Assembly: GCA_020639115.1 (NCBI GenBank)
Contig: JACKHG010000014.1
Span: forward strand, 1 to 64,000
Origin: Phycisphaerales bacterium
Lineage (GTDB): Bacteria > Planctomycetota > Phycisphaerae > UBA1845
Direction of reading: 5' to 3'
Length of the DNA stretch: 64,000 nucleotides
This document shows positions 40,593 through 50,142 of this stretch, piece by piece (position 1 is the first letter of the stretch; every line of letters starts with the position of its first letter). A program made the position numbers and the translations under genes. The notes under the pieces are model-generated. The model was not told the DNA's origin and made no database searches. It worked only from the letters and a program-made list of their open reading frames with translations.

Positions 40593-42689
40593 TCAGCCCG
40601 GGCGCGGCGTTTTTGACGCGTTGAGCCGTTCGACGATCTGCGGTTGGTGGGGATTGAGGTCCAGGGAACGCTGCCAGGCGCGACGGGCCGCGGACACATC
40701 GTGGAAGCGCTCGTATAGCATGAATCCCAATTGGCCGTGGGCGCGGTAGTCGTCCGGGTCGCAGGCGATGATATCCTCGAGCCGCTCCCGCGCGCGCGGC
40801 CAGTCGCCCCGATCGGCTGCAACGCGATAGAGGTTCCAGCGCGGCAGCACGTAGTGCCGGTCGATCGCCGCCGCCTGTTCGAAGTAAGGCTCCGCTTGTG
40901 CGGGATGTCCGTATTCCGCCAGCGCGCTGCCTATGTTGTTGAACACCTCCTTGATCTCGGCGCCAAAACGGGCGGCACTGCGGAAATGCTCCTCGGCGGT
41001 CGGGACATCGTCCGCCCGCAGCGCGGCGAGTCCGCTGAAGAACTGGAAATCCGCGTTGATGTGCGCCGCGCCCAGGTCGAGCACGGTCGGGTGTTGCGGC
41101 GCGTGGTTTCGGTAGTGGCATTTCGCCAGCAGGCCCGCGCCGTCAAAGGCCATGCCGTCGGGCAGCAGGTGGTAGAGCATGCCGGCCTGGACGAAGTGGG
41201 CGTGCGCCACGGGTGGCGACTTTTTCGTCGCGTAATACACGGGGCGGTGGGCCCGCTTGATGATCCACGCCTCCGGCGTGTCGGTGGAGTCCGGCGGCTG
41301 ATCCGCGTACAGGTCCGGACGCGTGTACCCGTACAGGTCGGCGATGACGACGTCGTCGCGCACCCCCTCGACGAGCACGAGGTACGCGACGGGAAACGTG
41401 TTGTGATCGCCCGAGGGAAAATACAGGGCGTTGGGAAGCATGCACGCGAGCAGGTTCGTGGCGTGATCGCGGGCGTAGTGGTAGTCGGAGTAGTCGCACT
41501 GCCGCCAGTGGGCATACGCGAGCCACGCCGGCGCCAGCAGCAGACCGAGGGAACACGCGGCCTGCGCACGCGGGCGGCGCGCGACCCGCGCGAGTTGATC
41601 CAGGGCGAAGGCGAGCGGTATGGCGGTGCCCATGACCACCGGGATGAGGAAAACGCGCAGGGCAAACCGCGACACGCGATCGAGGTCGAAGTTCGCCAGC
41701 AGCACGAACAGGCCCGCGGTTCCCACGAGCCAGAGCGCAAACAGGCCGGCTGCGCTGCGCTCGCGGCGGAGCATCACGCCGACGCCGACCAGTGCCGCCA
41801 GGGCCAGCGGCACGGTCAGATCGTCCACAACTGAGCGGCCGATGTATTCAAACTGGCTGACGATTCGCGCCAGCGAGCGGCCCTCCTCCGCCTTGATCGG
41901 CCCGACCGCACCGTACTGGTGCCGGGTGACGTGATCGATGAGGCGCTGGAAAGTGGACGGATCGCCCCAGTTCATGGCGGGATGCGTCCGGGCGCGGAGC
42001 GGCAGGTACGCGTACGGCAGCAATCCGGCGGCGAACAGTCCCAGCGCCACGAGTACGAGTCGCCAGCGCTTCAGCAGCGCCGGTTGCTGGGCGAGAATCC
42101 ACGCAATCAGCGCCAGCGCCGCCAGCGCGATGATGTGGTGGTTGCTCATGCCCAGCCCGAAGACCAGCGAAGCCGCCAGCAGCCAGCGGGCGTTGCGCGA
42201 CGCGCGCCAGCGCACCGCGGCAAGCAGCAGCAGCGCGGTCAGCAGCGCGTTGAGTCCGTAGACCTCGGTGATCACCGCCTGCGACCAGCACCAGCGGGAG
42301 AGCGCCCAGCACAGTGCGGCGGCTGCGGCGGCCCCGGTTCCGACCCGCAGCGTGCGCAGCGCCGCGCAGAGCACGCCCGCGGCAGCGGCGGTGCACAGCG
42401 CGGAGAACAGGTTGGCGCGCCAGGCGATGTCGCCGCCGGCCAGCGCGTGCACGAACGCTCCGCACAGCATGGTCCAGAGGGGGTAGCCGGGCGGATGGGG
42501 AATTCCAAAATGCCACGCGGCGGCGACGAGTTCGCCGCTGTCCTCGGCGGTCACGGTGGGGGCGAGCGTCGCGAGGTACACGCCGAGAGCAGCCAGGGCG
42601 ACGCCGGCGGGCGCGCGGTACGCCTTGCGGCGCGCCGCGCGCGTCGTTTCGCGAGTCGTCTGGTGCGTTGCGTGATCGCCTGCGGCCAT
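40593..42689 (-). CDS. DUF2723 membrane protein with TPR tail
   Basis: A 698-residue protein. Start at 42689 ('MAAGDHATHQ') begins family similarity. The N-terminal 430 residues hold about 10-12 membrane spans and the family hallmarks 'YLATLAPTVTAEDSGELV', 'FGIPHPPGYPLWTM', 'VITEVYGLNALL' and 'FGLGMSNHH'. These mark DUF2723, which is related to GT-C glycosyltransferases such as protein O-mannosyltransferases; Asp/Glu in 'AEDSGEL' would be the catalytic acid pair. A soluble region follows, ending in two TPR-like units ('NNIGSALAEYGHPAQAEPYFEQAAAI', read in two parts). It may transfer sugars from a lipid carrier onto secreted proteins, such as the many Thr/Ser-rich ones nearby (inference). It is divergent from the BlaI gene. 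Confidence 0.85.
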   Translation of the reverse strand: MAAGDHATHQTTRETTRAARRKAYRAPAGVALAALGVYLATLAPTVTAEDSGELVAAAWHFGIPHPPGYPLWTMLCGAFVHALAGGDIAWRANLFSALCTAAAAGVLCAALRTLRVGTGAAAAAALCWALSRWCWSQAVITEVYGLNALLTALLLLAAVRWRASRNARWLLAASLVFGLGMSNHHIIALAALALIAWILAQQPALLKRWRLVLVALGLFAAGLLPYAYLPLRARTHPAMNWGDPSTFQRLIDHVTRHQYGAVGPIKAEEGRSLARIVSQFEYIGRSVVDDLTVPLALAALVGVGVMLRRERSAAGLFALWLVGTAGLFVLLANFDLDRVSRFALRVFLIPVVMGTAIPLAFALDQLARVARRPRAQAACSLGLLLAPAWLAYAHWRQCDYSDYHYARDHATNLLACMLPNALYFPSGDHNTFPVAYLVLVEGVRDDVVIADLYGYTRPDLYADQPPDSTDTPEAWIIKRAHRPVYYATKKSPPVAHAHFVQAGMLYHLLPDGMAFDGAGLLAKCHYRNHAPQHPTVLDLGAAHINADFQFFSGLAALRADDVPTAEEHFRSAARFGAEIKEVFNNIGSALAEYGHPAQAEPYFEQAAAIDRHYVLPRWNLYRVAADRGDWPRARERLEDIIACDPDDYRAHGQLGFMLYERFHDVSAARRAWQRSLDLNPHQPQIVERLNASKTPRPG

Positions 42690-42794
42690 GGTCGCATGAT
42701 AACGCCGTAAAGCCGCACTTGCCGCATCGTCGGCCGGGCGCGTTACACAAATCCATACAAAGCGCGGCGGATTCGGGTGGATATCCTCCGACAA

Positions 42795-42826
42795 ATGTAG
42801 TAGGCTGCCTACGACGCTTGTAGGAG
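42795..42826. promoter_or_regulatory. Candidate BlaI-type operator
   Basis: The divergent gap holds TGTAGTAGG-CTG-CCTACGACG, whose core GTAGG-CTG-CCTAC (42800-42812) is a perfect palindrome. Another half-site, CTTGTAGGAG, follows at 42818-42827. BlaI/MecI operators use similar TACA/TGTA palindromes, so autoregulation of the blaI-M56 pair, and perhaps of the DUF2723 gene, is plausible. Confidence 0.5.
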
Positions 42827-42885
42827 GCGCGGGGGTGGCCGGGGCGAGGCCGCCCCCACCCGCCTCCCCCACGGAAAATAACGCG

Positions 42886-43281
42886 ATGACGCAGCACGAA
42901 TACGAACTCGGTGAGGCGGAACTGGACGTGCTCCGGGCGTTGTGGGACGGCGGGCCGGGCACGGTGCGCGAGGTCATGCAGCACCTGCCCGCGCGGCGCC
43001 GCGGCGTGGCCTATACCACCGTGCAGACGCTGCTTAACCGCCTGGAAACAAAAGGTTATGTCACCAGCGACAAGTCCGACGTCGCCCACGTGTTCCGCGC
43101 CAAGCTGACCCGCGAACGCGTGCGCCGCGCCCGGATGAAGACGCTGGTCGGCCAGCTCTACGACGGAGCCGCCGGCGCGCTCGCGCTGCATCTGGTCAAG
43201 ACGCAGAAGCTGAGCCGCGCGGAAATCGCCGAACTGCATCGACTCGTCGAAGAACTCGACGAGGACAATCCCAACACCTAG
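42886..43281 (+). CDS. BlaI/MecI-family transcriptional repressor
   Basis: A 131-residue winged-helix repressor. The N-terminal part has 'LGEAELDVLRALWDGGPGTVREVMQHL', then the recognition helix 'AYTTVQTLLNRLETKGYVTSD', which is the BlaI/MecI/CopY pattern. The C-terminal helix forms the dimer ('LVGQLYDGAAGALALHLV'). Start at 42886 is the beginning of similarity; an in-frame frame-open extension upstream is Pro-rich and unlikely. It is followed after 23 bp by an M56 protease gene (BlaR1-like), as in beta-lactam sensing systems. In Planctomycetes such pairs are numerous and not tied to antibiotic resistance. A palindromic operator candidate lies 60-90 bp upstream. Confidence 0.92.
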   Translation: MTQHEYELGEAELDVLRALWDGGPGTVREVMQHLPARRRGVAYTTVQTLLNRLETKGYVTSDKSDVAHVFRAKLTRERVRRARMKTLVGQLYDGAAGALALHLVKTQKLSRAEIAELHRLVEELDEDNPNT

Positions 43282-43304
43282 CCGGGTTTCAGGAGGCATG
43301 GGCC

Positions 43305-45974
43305 GTGCACCCCTGGACTGTCGACATTCTGGATGCGCTGTGGCGCAGCGCAATCGGCGCCGTGCCGCTCGCACTGCTGGTCGCGCTGATCTGCCGCTAT
43401 CTGCCGCACCGGCCGGCCACGCGACACGCCCTGTGGTGCATCGTGCTGCTGGCGCTGCTCGTCCTGCCGCTGTTGCCGGCGCTTTCGGGCGATGTGGCGA
43501 CGGCCACGCCGGCGCCGAGCGCGTCGCCGGACGCGGACGCACCGGACATCTACGTGCCGCCGCAGATTGGCGGCCCGCGCATCGCGCCCGAACAACTGGT
43601 GCGCGACGTCGATCCCCAGGATTTCGACGCTTGGGCCGCAACGCAACGCGCCGGGCTCGACGAACCCTCGACCCCTGAACTGCCCCTCGTAACTGAGGGG
43701 GAATCGTCCGTCGGAGTGAGCGCCGTGTCCGAGCGCACGGAGCCTCTCGCTGAAGAAGCAACCCAGGAAGGTCTCGCCCGCTTCGACTTCCTTAATGTTT
43801 TTGCCAATGTGCTGAAGGCCACGGGCATCGGTCCTGACGACGGCGTTTACCCCGTGGAGGTCGCATCGATCGAACCGATCGCTGCGAACGACTCGCCAGA
43901 CCGCATCTATCCGCCGGCAGCGGTCGATCGCACCGATATTGAGCAAGCGTCACCCACCCAGACGCCTCCAGCCGCAACCGATGCCCTCGACTACTGGCGG
44001 GCGTGGGCGGGCCAACTGGCGGCGGTTCGCGACGCAATCGGGAATGTCGCGCCCCTTCCGGCGTCGCTCTGGATCGCCGGTGCGGCGCTGATGTTCCTGA
44101 TGCACGTGCTGTCGGCGGGACTGCTCTGGCGCCGTTTGCGCACCGGTTGGCGGGCGCCGGCGGACGTGCGCCGCGTCGTCGCGGTCGCGGCCCGCGGCAT
44201 GGGCCTGCGCCGTGCGCCGCGGTGCCTGATGGTGCGCGGGCGCGTCTCGCCGATGATCTGGTGCGGATGGCGGCGGCGCCTCGTGCTGCCGGTGGAACTC
44301 TGGATGGAACTCGACGACGCGGGCCGTCGCGCCGTCGTGACGCACGAACTCGCCCACCTGCGCCGGCGCGATCACTGGATGCGCTGGCTCGATCTCGCCC
44401 TGGGCTGTGTCTACTGGTGGCATCCACTGGTCTGGTGGGTGCGCAGCCGGGTGCAGGCCGAGGCGGAGATCTGTTGTGATGCGTGGGTGACCTGGTTGAT
44501 GCCGGCGGATCGCCGGGCGTACGCCGGGGCGTTGCTCGCGGCCCACGCATTTGTGTCGTCGGACGTCGGTGCAGCCCCCGCGGTGGGGATCGGCGCCGGG
44601 ACTCGAAATTCCAGGTCGTTTGCCAGGAGATTGACCATGATCATGACGCGCAAAGATGCGCCGGGGCTGTCGTTGACCGGTTGGGCGCTCGCGGGTGGGC
44701 TGATTCTGATGGGTTGGGCGGCGACGCCGGCGCGTTCGCAGGAAGCCCCGCATGTGGTGGTAAGCCGCGAGCAACCAGGTGCGACCGCTGTCACGCTTAC
44801 GGCTCCGGAGATCGTCGTCACACCGTCCACACCCGGAACGCCGGGCGCGGTCACGACCATCTCAGCCGGAGTGGGGAAATCGAAAAAGAGCGATGATGTC
44901 GAGGCGCGGCTGGACCGTCTCGAAACGCAGATGGCGGAGATCGCCGAGTTGCTCCGCAGCCAGGCGAGTGCGGGCGGATCACCCGGCACACCGCGGGCGC
45001 CCCACGCGTGGAGCAGTGCCCCTCAGCCGCCGGCGCCGCCTTCGCCCGCAGCACCCGAGGCGCTGTTCGGCGTCCACCGGTCCGGCAAGTACAAGCAGCC
45101 TTACGAGCTGCCGGACGGCAGGCGCGAAGCGCTCTTCAAGCTCATGGCCCGCAACGACGTGCCCGTTGTGGTTTCCCAGAACGGCAACCAGATCGTCGTG
45201 CAGGGGACAGCCGCGCAGCACGCCGCGTTCAAGCGGTTCGTGGATCTCATCTCCGACGAGGAGCAGCGCAGCTACGCGGTACCGCAGGGCAAGCTCGAAG
45301 CGCTGGTCCAGTTGATGATTCGCAACGACGTGCCCGTCCGGGTCATCCCCGGCGAGGGACGCATCGAGGTGCTGGGCACGCCGGCGCAGCAGGAGATCTT
45401 CGAGAACTTCCTGCACCTCATCAACGGCGATTCCGTGGCTCAGAAGTCTTTGGCTCCGACGGACTTCTTCGGCGCCCCAAGCCGCAAGCAGGCCGAGGCA
45501 TTCGCCCAGTATGAATCCGCCGCACGGCTGCGTGACCTGGCGCGCTACAAGGCGCTGGCGCAGACCGGCGCGGAGGCGGCGGAGCGTGCCCGCGTGCAGG
45601 CTGCCGCGCTGGCGGAGCAGCGTGCGGCCATCGAGCAGGAAGCGCAGCAACTGCGTCAAAAGGCCGACCAGATGCGCAAGCAGGCCGAACAGCTTCGCCG
45701 GCAGGCGGAGCAGATGCGCGAACAACTCGAGCGGAAGGCACGCGAAGAAGCGGAAGCCTCCGAAAGAGCCGGCATCAGTAAGGGTGAACTCAACATGCCG
45801 GTGCTACAGAGCAAACTCGATGCACTCATTGCCCAGGTGGATTTCAGCGACAACGAGGCGGATCACTTGTCGGAACTGGCGGCAGCGCTCAGCGACCAAG
45901 CGGACGCGATCAGCGACCTGGACGTCGAGGTCGCAGAGGAAGTCGAACCCGCCCCCGTGCTGATCGCCAGATAA
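43305..45974 (+). CDS. M56 (BlaR1-like) membrane metalloprotease with repeat tail
   Basis: An 889-residue protein; the GTG start at 43305 lies 8 bases after AGGAGG. It has three or four membrane spans in the first 430 residues and the zinc-protease motif H347-E-L-A-H351 ('VVTHELAHLRRRDHW'), followed by 'EAEICCDAWV' with the third ligand Glu. This is the M56 peptidase that cleaves BlaI-type repressors upon signalling. A long external tail follows a further span near 470. It has two direct repeats of about 55 residues ('EALFKLMARNDVPVVV' and 'EALVQLMIRNDVPVRV'; each ends in 'GTxAQ...F'), then a Gln/Arg/Glu-rich coiled coil (about 735-820). No penicillin-binding domain is present, so the signal is unlikely to be a beta-lactam. 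Confidence 0.88.
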   Translation: MHPWTVDILDALWRSAIGAVPLALLVALICRYLPHRPATRHALWCIVLLALLVLPLLPALSGDVATATPAPSASPDADAPDIYVPPQIGGPRIAPEQLVRDVDPQDFDAWAATQRAGLDEPSTPELPLVTEGESSVGVSAVSERTEPLAEEATQEGLARFDFLNVFANVLKATGIGPDDGVYPVEVASIEPIAANDSPDRIYPPAAVDRTDIEQASPTQTPPAATDALDYWRAWAGQLAAVRDAIGNVAPLPASLWIAGAALMFLMHVLSAGLLWRRLRTGWRAPADVRRVVAVAARGMGLRRAPRCLMVRGRVSPMIWCGWRRRLVLPVELWMELDDAGRRAVVTHELAHLRRRDHWMRWLDLALGCVYWWHPLVWWVRSRVQAEAEICCDAWVTWLMPADRRAYAGALLAAHAFVSSDVGAAPAVGIGAGTRNSRSFARRLTMIMTRKDAPGLSLTGWALAGGLILMGWAATPARSQEAPHVVVSREQPGATAVTLTAPEIVVTPSTPGTPGAVTTISAGVGKSKKSDDVEARLDRLETQMAEIAELLRSQASAGGSPGTPRAPHAWSSAPQPPAPPSPAAPEALFGVHRSGKYKQPYELPDGRREALFKLMARNDVPVVVSQNGNQIVVQGTAAQHAAFKRFVDLISDEEQRSYAVPQGKLEALVQLMIRNDVPVRVIPGEGRIEVLGTPAQQEIFENFLHLINGDSVAQKSLAPTDFFGAPSRKQAEAFAQYESAARLRDLARYKALAQTGAEAAERARVQAAALAEQRAAIEQEAQQLRQKADQMRKQAEQLRRQAEQMREQLERKAREEAEASERAGISKGELNMPVLQSKLDALIAQVDFSDNEADHLSELAAALSDQADAISDLDVEVAEEVEPAPVLIAR

Positions 45975-46089
45975 GAACCACTGCATCTTGAGCGGGTCGT
46001 GACCGGTGGCCGTCGGTGTGCTGGAAAAGCCGCACGACGGCCACCCGCGGAGATGGTGCGCGCCGCGCTGCGGCCGGGGGAGACGAAGC

Positions 46090-49000
46090 ATGCTCGATCG
46101 AGCGTTGCTGACGAGCCGAGTATACAGCGGAGTTGCCGTGGCAGTTGCGCTCGCGGGTACATCCGCGGTTTTCGCCCGGACTCCGGGGGCAACCGAAGTC
46201 CGGTCCGAGCCGGTAGCGACTGACGCAGCCGGTCTTCCCGACCTGGATGCGGCGAACGGCCTGCTCAATCGCGGACTCTACGACCTCGCGGAACCGGAAT
46301 ACCGCAGGGTGCTGGCGGGTGATGTCAGCGGTCCCGCGGCGCAGATCGCCCGGTATGGCCTGGCGGTCTGCCTTTTTCGACTTGATCGGTGCGACGCCGC
46401 GATCGACGAACTCCAAGCGCTCGCGGGTGACAGCGATTTCGATTTCGCAGCCGAGGTGGGCGTCATGCTCGGTCGTTGCCTGCTGCGCACGGATCGTCCT
46501 GCCGAGGCAGCGGCTGCGTTCAAACGCGTCGGCGCGGCGCATGCGGACAACAAGCTGGCGCCCGAAGCGCTCGCGGGTGCGGTCGAAGCGCTTTACCGGG
46601 CGGGCGACTACGCTGCGTGTCGCGCGCAGGCGGAGACAGCGCGAACACGCATCACGGAAAAGCGCCTGCGGGATCGCACGCTTTACTTTCTGGCACTGGC
46701 TGAGGCTGCCGAATCCGACCACGCCGCGGCAATGCAAACGCTGACGGCTCTGCTCGATGGAAAGCCGGAGGCAGGACTGCAGCCCTCCGCACGCCTGCTG
46801 CTCGGCCGATGCGCCGCGGCGCAGGGTCAAGACACAGCCGCGCTGTCGGCGTTTCAAGCGGTGGCGGACGACGGCCCGGTCGAGCTGGCGAAAGCCGCCG
46901 ACCTTGCTGCCGCTGAGGTGAACTACCGCGCCGGCAACGCCGACGAGGCTGATGCACTTCTCGAACGTGTTCTCTCCGGCGAGGCGGCGCCGGACGTTCG
47001 CACGCGCGCCCTGGTGTTGCGCGGCCACGTCCGCTTCGAGCTGGGCCGATACGCCGATGCGCTCAGTGCGTTCCAGTCAGCGGCCTCTGTGGCACCCGAC
47101 GACTCCGATCTGCCATACTGGATTGCGAAGTGCAACCTGCGTCTCGGCAACGCCGCCGAAGCGACGAGCGAGTTCGAGAAGTTGCTGCAAGCGCATCCCG
47201 ATGCCCCGACAGCGTTGGCTGCAGAATACGACCACGCGGTCGCCCTCCTGAACCAGTCGCGCCTGGCAGAGGCGCGTGCAGCGCTGGCGGCGTTCCTCAC
47301 GGAGCACGGCCAGCACGAACTTGCGCCCGAAGCCCTCCACCTCGCAACCGTCGCGGCCTATCGCGACGGTGACGACGCGGCGTGTCTCCAACTGTGTCGC
47401 GAATTTCAACGCAGGTACGCGAGCCACAAGCTGGCTGCGGACACGCTGCTCCTCGCGGTCGAGGCCGCCGACCGCACCGAGCAGTGGGAGAACGTGACGA
47501 CGCTCGGTACTGCATTTCTCAAATCCCATGCGGACGATCCACGGACAGCCGACGTCGCGTTCCGAGCCGGGCTGGCTGCTCGACATCAGGGCAAGGACGA
47601 AGCAGCCGAGCAGTACCTGTCCCGGCTGGTCACGAGCGACGACGTTCCGGATCGTTTTGCACCGGCGGCCCTGGCGCTCGGCGATATCGCGTTTCAACGC
47701 GGTGCGTGGGCGGCGGCCGATCACTGGCTCACGCGTTACCTCGCGTCCGCACCCCGCCCGCAGGCCGGAGACGATGCGCTGCTCAAACGCGGCATCGCCC
47801 GGGCGCGCCTGGACAATCCCAAGGGCGCCGTTGCCGATTTCGATGCGCTGCTGGCCGAGTGGCCACAGAGCACCCACGTCGCGCGTGCCCAGTTCGAGCG
47901 TGGGCAGGCGCTGATGAAGGCGGGCGACGCTGCGGCGGCTGAGTCGGCTTTCGCCCAGGCGCGGACCACGTCGGCCGATGCTCAACTGGGCTCACTCGCG
48001 GCGTATCAGCAGGCTGTGCTGGCGCTGCAGTCGGGTGATCACGACCGGGCAATCGAGTTGTTCACGCAGGTTATCGCGGCAGGCGACTCCACTCAGCGTA
48101 GTGGCGAGGCGCTCTTTCAGCGCGGTCAGTGCCGGCTGGCGACGGGCGATGCAGCCGCCGCCGAGGCCGACTTCGCGACGCTGATCGAGCAATATCGTCA
48201 GCACGCACGCGGTGACGCGGCCCACGCCTGGCGCGTCGTCGCGCTCGCCCGGGCCGGCAAGCCGCAAGCGGCGATCGACGCGTACGCCCGCCTCGATGCC
48301 GGCACGCGCAGCCGACTCGACGGGCAGACGAAAGCGGCAGCACTCGCGGAATACGCCTGGGCTCTGCGTGAGACCAAGCAAGCGGCCGAGGCGGCCAAGG
48401 CCTACGCCGCGCTGTTGGCCTTGCCCGATGTGCCGGCGAACCTGCGTAGCGACGCGGAGCTGGCTGCGGCTGAACTCGCGATCGATGCGGAGGGCTGCCC
48501 AGCCGCGCACGACCGGCTCGTGCAGCTCGTCGATTCACCGCGGCACGCCGTCTCGGGACCGGTGCGCGCGCGGGCGCTGCTGCGGCTCGGCCTTTGCGCC
48601 GCGGACGCCGAGGACTGGGCGGACGCTGATGACCGCCTCGGGGCGCTGCTGAAGGCATTCCCATCGAGCCCGTACACGTGCACCGCGCTGCTGCAGTGCG
48701 GGCAGGCCAATCTGCGCTTAGGCCGCCCCACCGCCGCGCTCGAGCAGTTGCAGCGCGTGGTCAGCGAATTCGCCGACGATCCCCAGGCGGCGTCCGCGCG
48801 GCTCCGGCTCGGCGAGTGCTTTGCGGCGCTGCAGCGCTGGGTCGAGAGCGAGCGCGTCCTGGACGATTTCCTCGAGCGCAGCCCGGACGATCCGCGCTGG
48901 TACGAGGCGCAGTTCGGCATCGGCTGGGCCCGGGAGAACCAGGAACGTCGCGACGAGGCGATCGCCGCGTATCGCGCGGTCGTGGATCGCCACCAGGGCC

Positions 49001-49287
49001 CGACCGCGGCCCGCGCCCAGTTCCAGATCGGTGAATGCCTGTTCGCCCAGGGCGATCTCGACGCCGCGGCACGGGCGTTGCTCAAGGTGGACATTCTGTA
49101 CGCGTATCCGCAGTGGAGTGCAGCCGCGTTGTTCGAGGCGGGCCGCTGCTTTGAGCAGATGAACCGCCGGGCCGAGGCCCGCACGCAGTTCGAGGCGGTG
49201 ATCGAGCGTTTTGAGGATTCCCAGTGGGCCCGCGCCGCCGCCGACCGCCTGCCGCGTCTGGCCGAAGGTGCCGTCGCGGGTCACTGA
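46090..49287 (+). CDS. Periplasmic TPR-repeat protein
   Basis: A 1065-residue protein. Start at 46090 follows GGGGGAG; a signal peptide ends near 'AGTSAVFA'. The whole mature part is TPR/Sel1-type helical repeats, more than 20 units (e.g. 'GLLNRGLYDLAEPEYRRVL', 'ALFQRGQCRLATGDAAAAEAD', 'GRCFEQMNRRAEARTQFEAV'). These resemble the CpoB/YbgF and BamD type of periplasmic scaffold. The repeats are rich in Ala and Asp/Glu. It is the first gene of a four-gene unit: ExbB/TolQ at 32 bp, ExbD/TolR 19 bp later, and a PD40/carboxypeptidase-regulatory protein. In Tol-Pal systems the equivalent protein (CpoB) sits at the other end of the cluster. It probably acts in the periplasm with the energised complex. 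Confidence 0.88.
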   Translation: MLDRALLTSRVYSGVAVAVALAGTSAVFARTPGATEVRSEPVATDAAGLPDLDAANGLLNRGLYDLAEPEYRRVLAGDVSGPAAQIARYGLAVCLFRLDRCDAAIDELQALAGDSDFDFAAEVGVMLGRCLLRTDRPAEAAAAFKRVGAAHADNKLAPEALAGAVEALYRAGDYAACRAQAETARTRITEKRLRDRTLYFLALAEAAESDHAAAMQTLTALLDGKPEAGLQPSARLLLGRCAAAQGQDTAALSAFQAVADDGPVELAKAADLAAAEVNYRAGNADEADALLERVLSGEAAPDVRTRALVLRGHVRFELGRYADALSAFQSAASVAPDDSDLPYWIAKCNLRLGNAAEATSEFEKLLQAHPDAPTALAAEYDHAVALLNQSRLAEARAALAAFLTEHGQHELAPEALHLATVAAYRDGDDAACLQLCREFQRRYASHKLAADTLLLAVEAADRTEQWENVTTLGTAFLKSHADDPRTADVAFRAGLAARHQGKDEAAEQYLSRLVTSDDVPDRFAPAALALGDIAFQRGAWAAADHWLTRYLASAPRPQAGDDALLKRGIARARLDNPKGAVADFDALLAEWPQSTHVARAQFERGQALMKAGDAAAAESAFAQARTTSADAQLGSLAAYQQAVLALQSGDHDRAIELFTQVIAAGDSTQRSGEALFQRGQCRLATGDAAAAEADFATLIEQYRQHARGDAAHAWRVVALARAGKPQAAIDAYARLDAGTRSRLDGQTKAAALAEYAWALRETKQAAEAAKAYAALLALPDVPANLRSDAELAAAELAIDAEGCPAAHDRLVQLVDSPRHAVSGPVRARALLRLGLCAADAEDWADADDRLGALLKAFPSSPYTCTALLQCGQANLRLGRPTAALEQLQRVVSEFADDPQAASARLRLGECFAALQRWVESERVLDDFLERSPDDPRWYEAQFGIGWARENQERRDEAIAAYRAVVDRHQGPTAARAQFQIGECLFAQGDLDAAARALLKVDILYAYPQWSAAALFEAGRCFEQMNRRAEARTQFEAVIERFEDSQWARAAADRLPRLAEGAVAGH

Positions 49288-49319
49288 CTGCGCCGCGCGC
49301 GGCGCGTAAGGAGCCAGTT

Positions 49320-50123
49320 GTGCAATCCATCATGATCCAGGGTGCCTGGGCGCAGGTTCTGGCCGCTGCCGGGCAGGTGGAGGGCGGGAACGCGAGCAGC
49401 GCCGTCCAGGTGCAGTCCATCTGGGATTTCCTGATGAAGGGCGGTCCGGTCATCGTGCCGATCGCGGTGTGTTCGCTGGCGGCGCTGACCGTGGTGGTCG
49501 AGCGGCTGCTGGTGCTGCAGCGCAAGCGGGTGATTCCGCCCGATTTCCTGCCCGGCGTGCGCGCCGCATTCGCCGAGGGCGGAGGCGCGGCGACGGACTA
49601 TTGCGCCGCCCATCCGTCGCCGCTCGCGAACATCTTTCACGCGGGCCTCAAGCGCCGCGGCGCCAGCCCGGAGCGGCGGGAGAAGGCGATCGAGGAGGCG
49701 GGCGCCCGCGAGATCTTCGTGCTGCGCCGCCGGCTGCGGCTGCTGGCGGTGGTTGCGGCGCTGGCGCCGGTGCTGGGCCTGCTCGGCACGGTATTCGGCA
49801 TGATCAACGCGTTTCAGACCGTGGCGCTGGCGGGTGACGCACTTGGCAAAACCGAACTGCTCGCGAAGGGCATTTACGAGGCGCTCATCACCACAGCCGC
49901 CGGGCTGGTGCTGGCGATCCCGGCGCTGATCTGCCACCACGCGCTCAGCGCCCGCGTCGACCGGCTGGTGCACGACATGGACCGCGTCACCGTCGATTTC
50001 TTCGACGAACTGGAGGCGCAGACCGTCGGTGCCGCGACTGGGGCGGCGCGTATTGCGCCGCACCAGGCTTCCCGGGAGGACAACGGTGAGACCGCTGGCG
50101 CGCTCGTCGCGTCGCGGGCCTGA
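49320..50123 (+). CDS. ExbB/TolQ-family proton channel protein
   Basis: A 267-residue inner-membrane protein. The GTG at 49320 is supported by AAGGAG 6 bases upstream; an ATG four codons later is possible. It has three membrane spans: 'GGPVIVPIAVCSLAALTVVVERLL', split by length here into residues about 38-60, then 'LALAPVLGLLGTVFGMINAF'-like (about 140-165) and 'AALITTAAGLVLAIPALI'-like (about 180-200). 'LGLLGTVFGMINAF' is the MotA/TolQ/ExbB core motif, lining the proton path. With ExbD it converts proton motive force into motion of a periplasmic partner. The gene lies between the TPR protein and ExbD and is in the same operon. Confidence 0.93.
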   Translation: MQSIMIQGAWAQVLAAAGQVEGGNASSAVQVQSIWDFLMKGGPVIVPIAVCSLAALTVVVERLLVLQRKRVIPPDFLPGVRAAFAEGGGAATDYCAAHPSPLANIFHAGLKRRGASPERREKAIEEAGAREIFVLRRRLRLLAVVAALAPVLGLLGTVFGMINAFQTVALAGDALGKTELLAKGIYEALITTAAGLVLAIPALICHHALSARVDRLVHDMDRVTVDFFDELEAQTVGAATGAARIAPHQASREDNGETAGALVASRA

Positions 50124-50142
50124 CAAACGCCGGAGACCCAGC

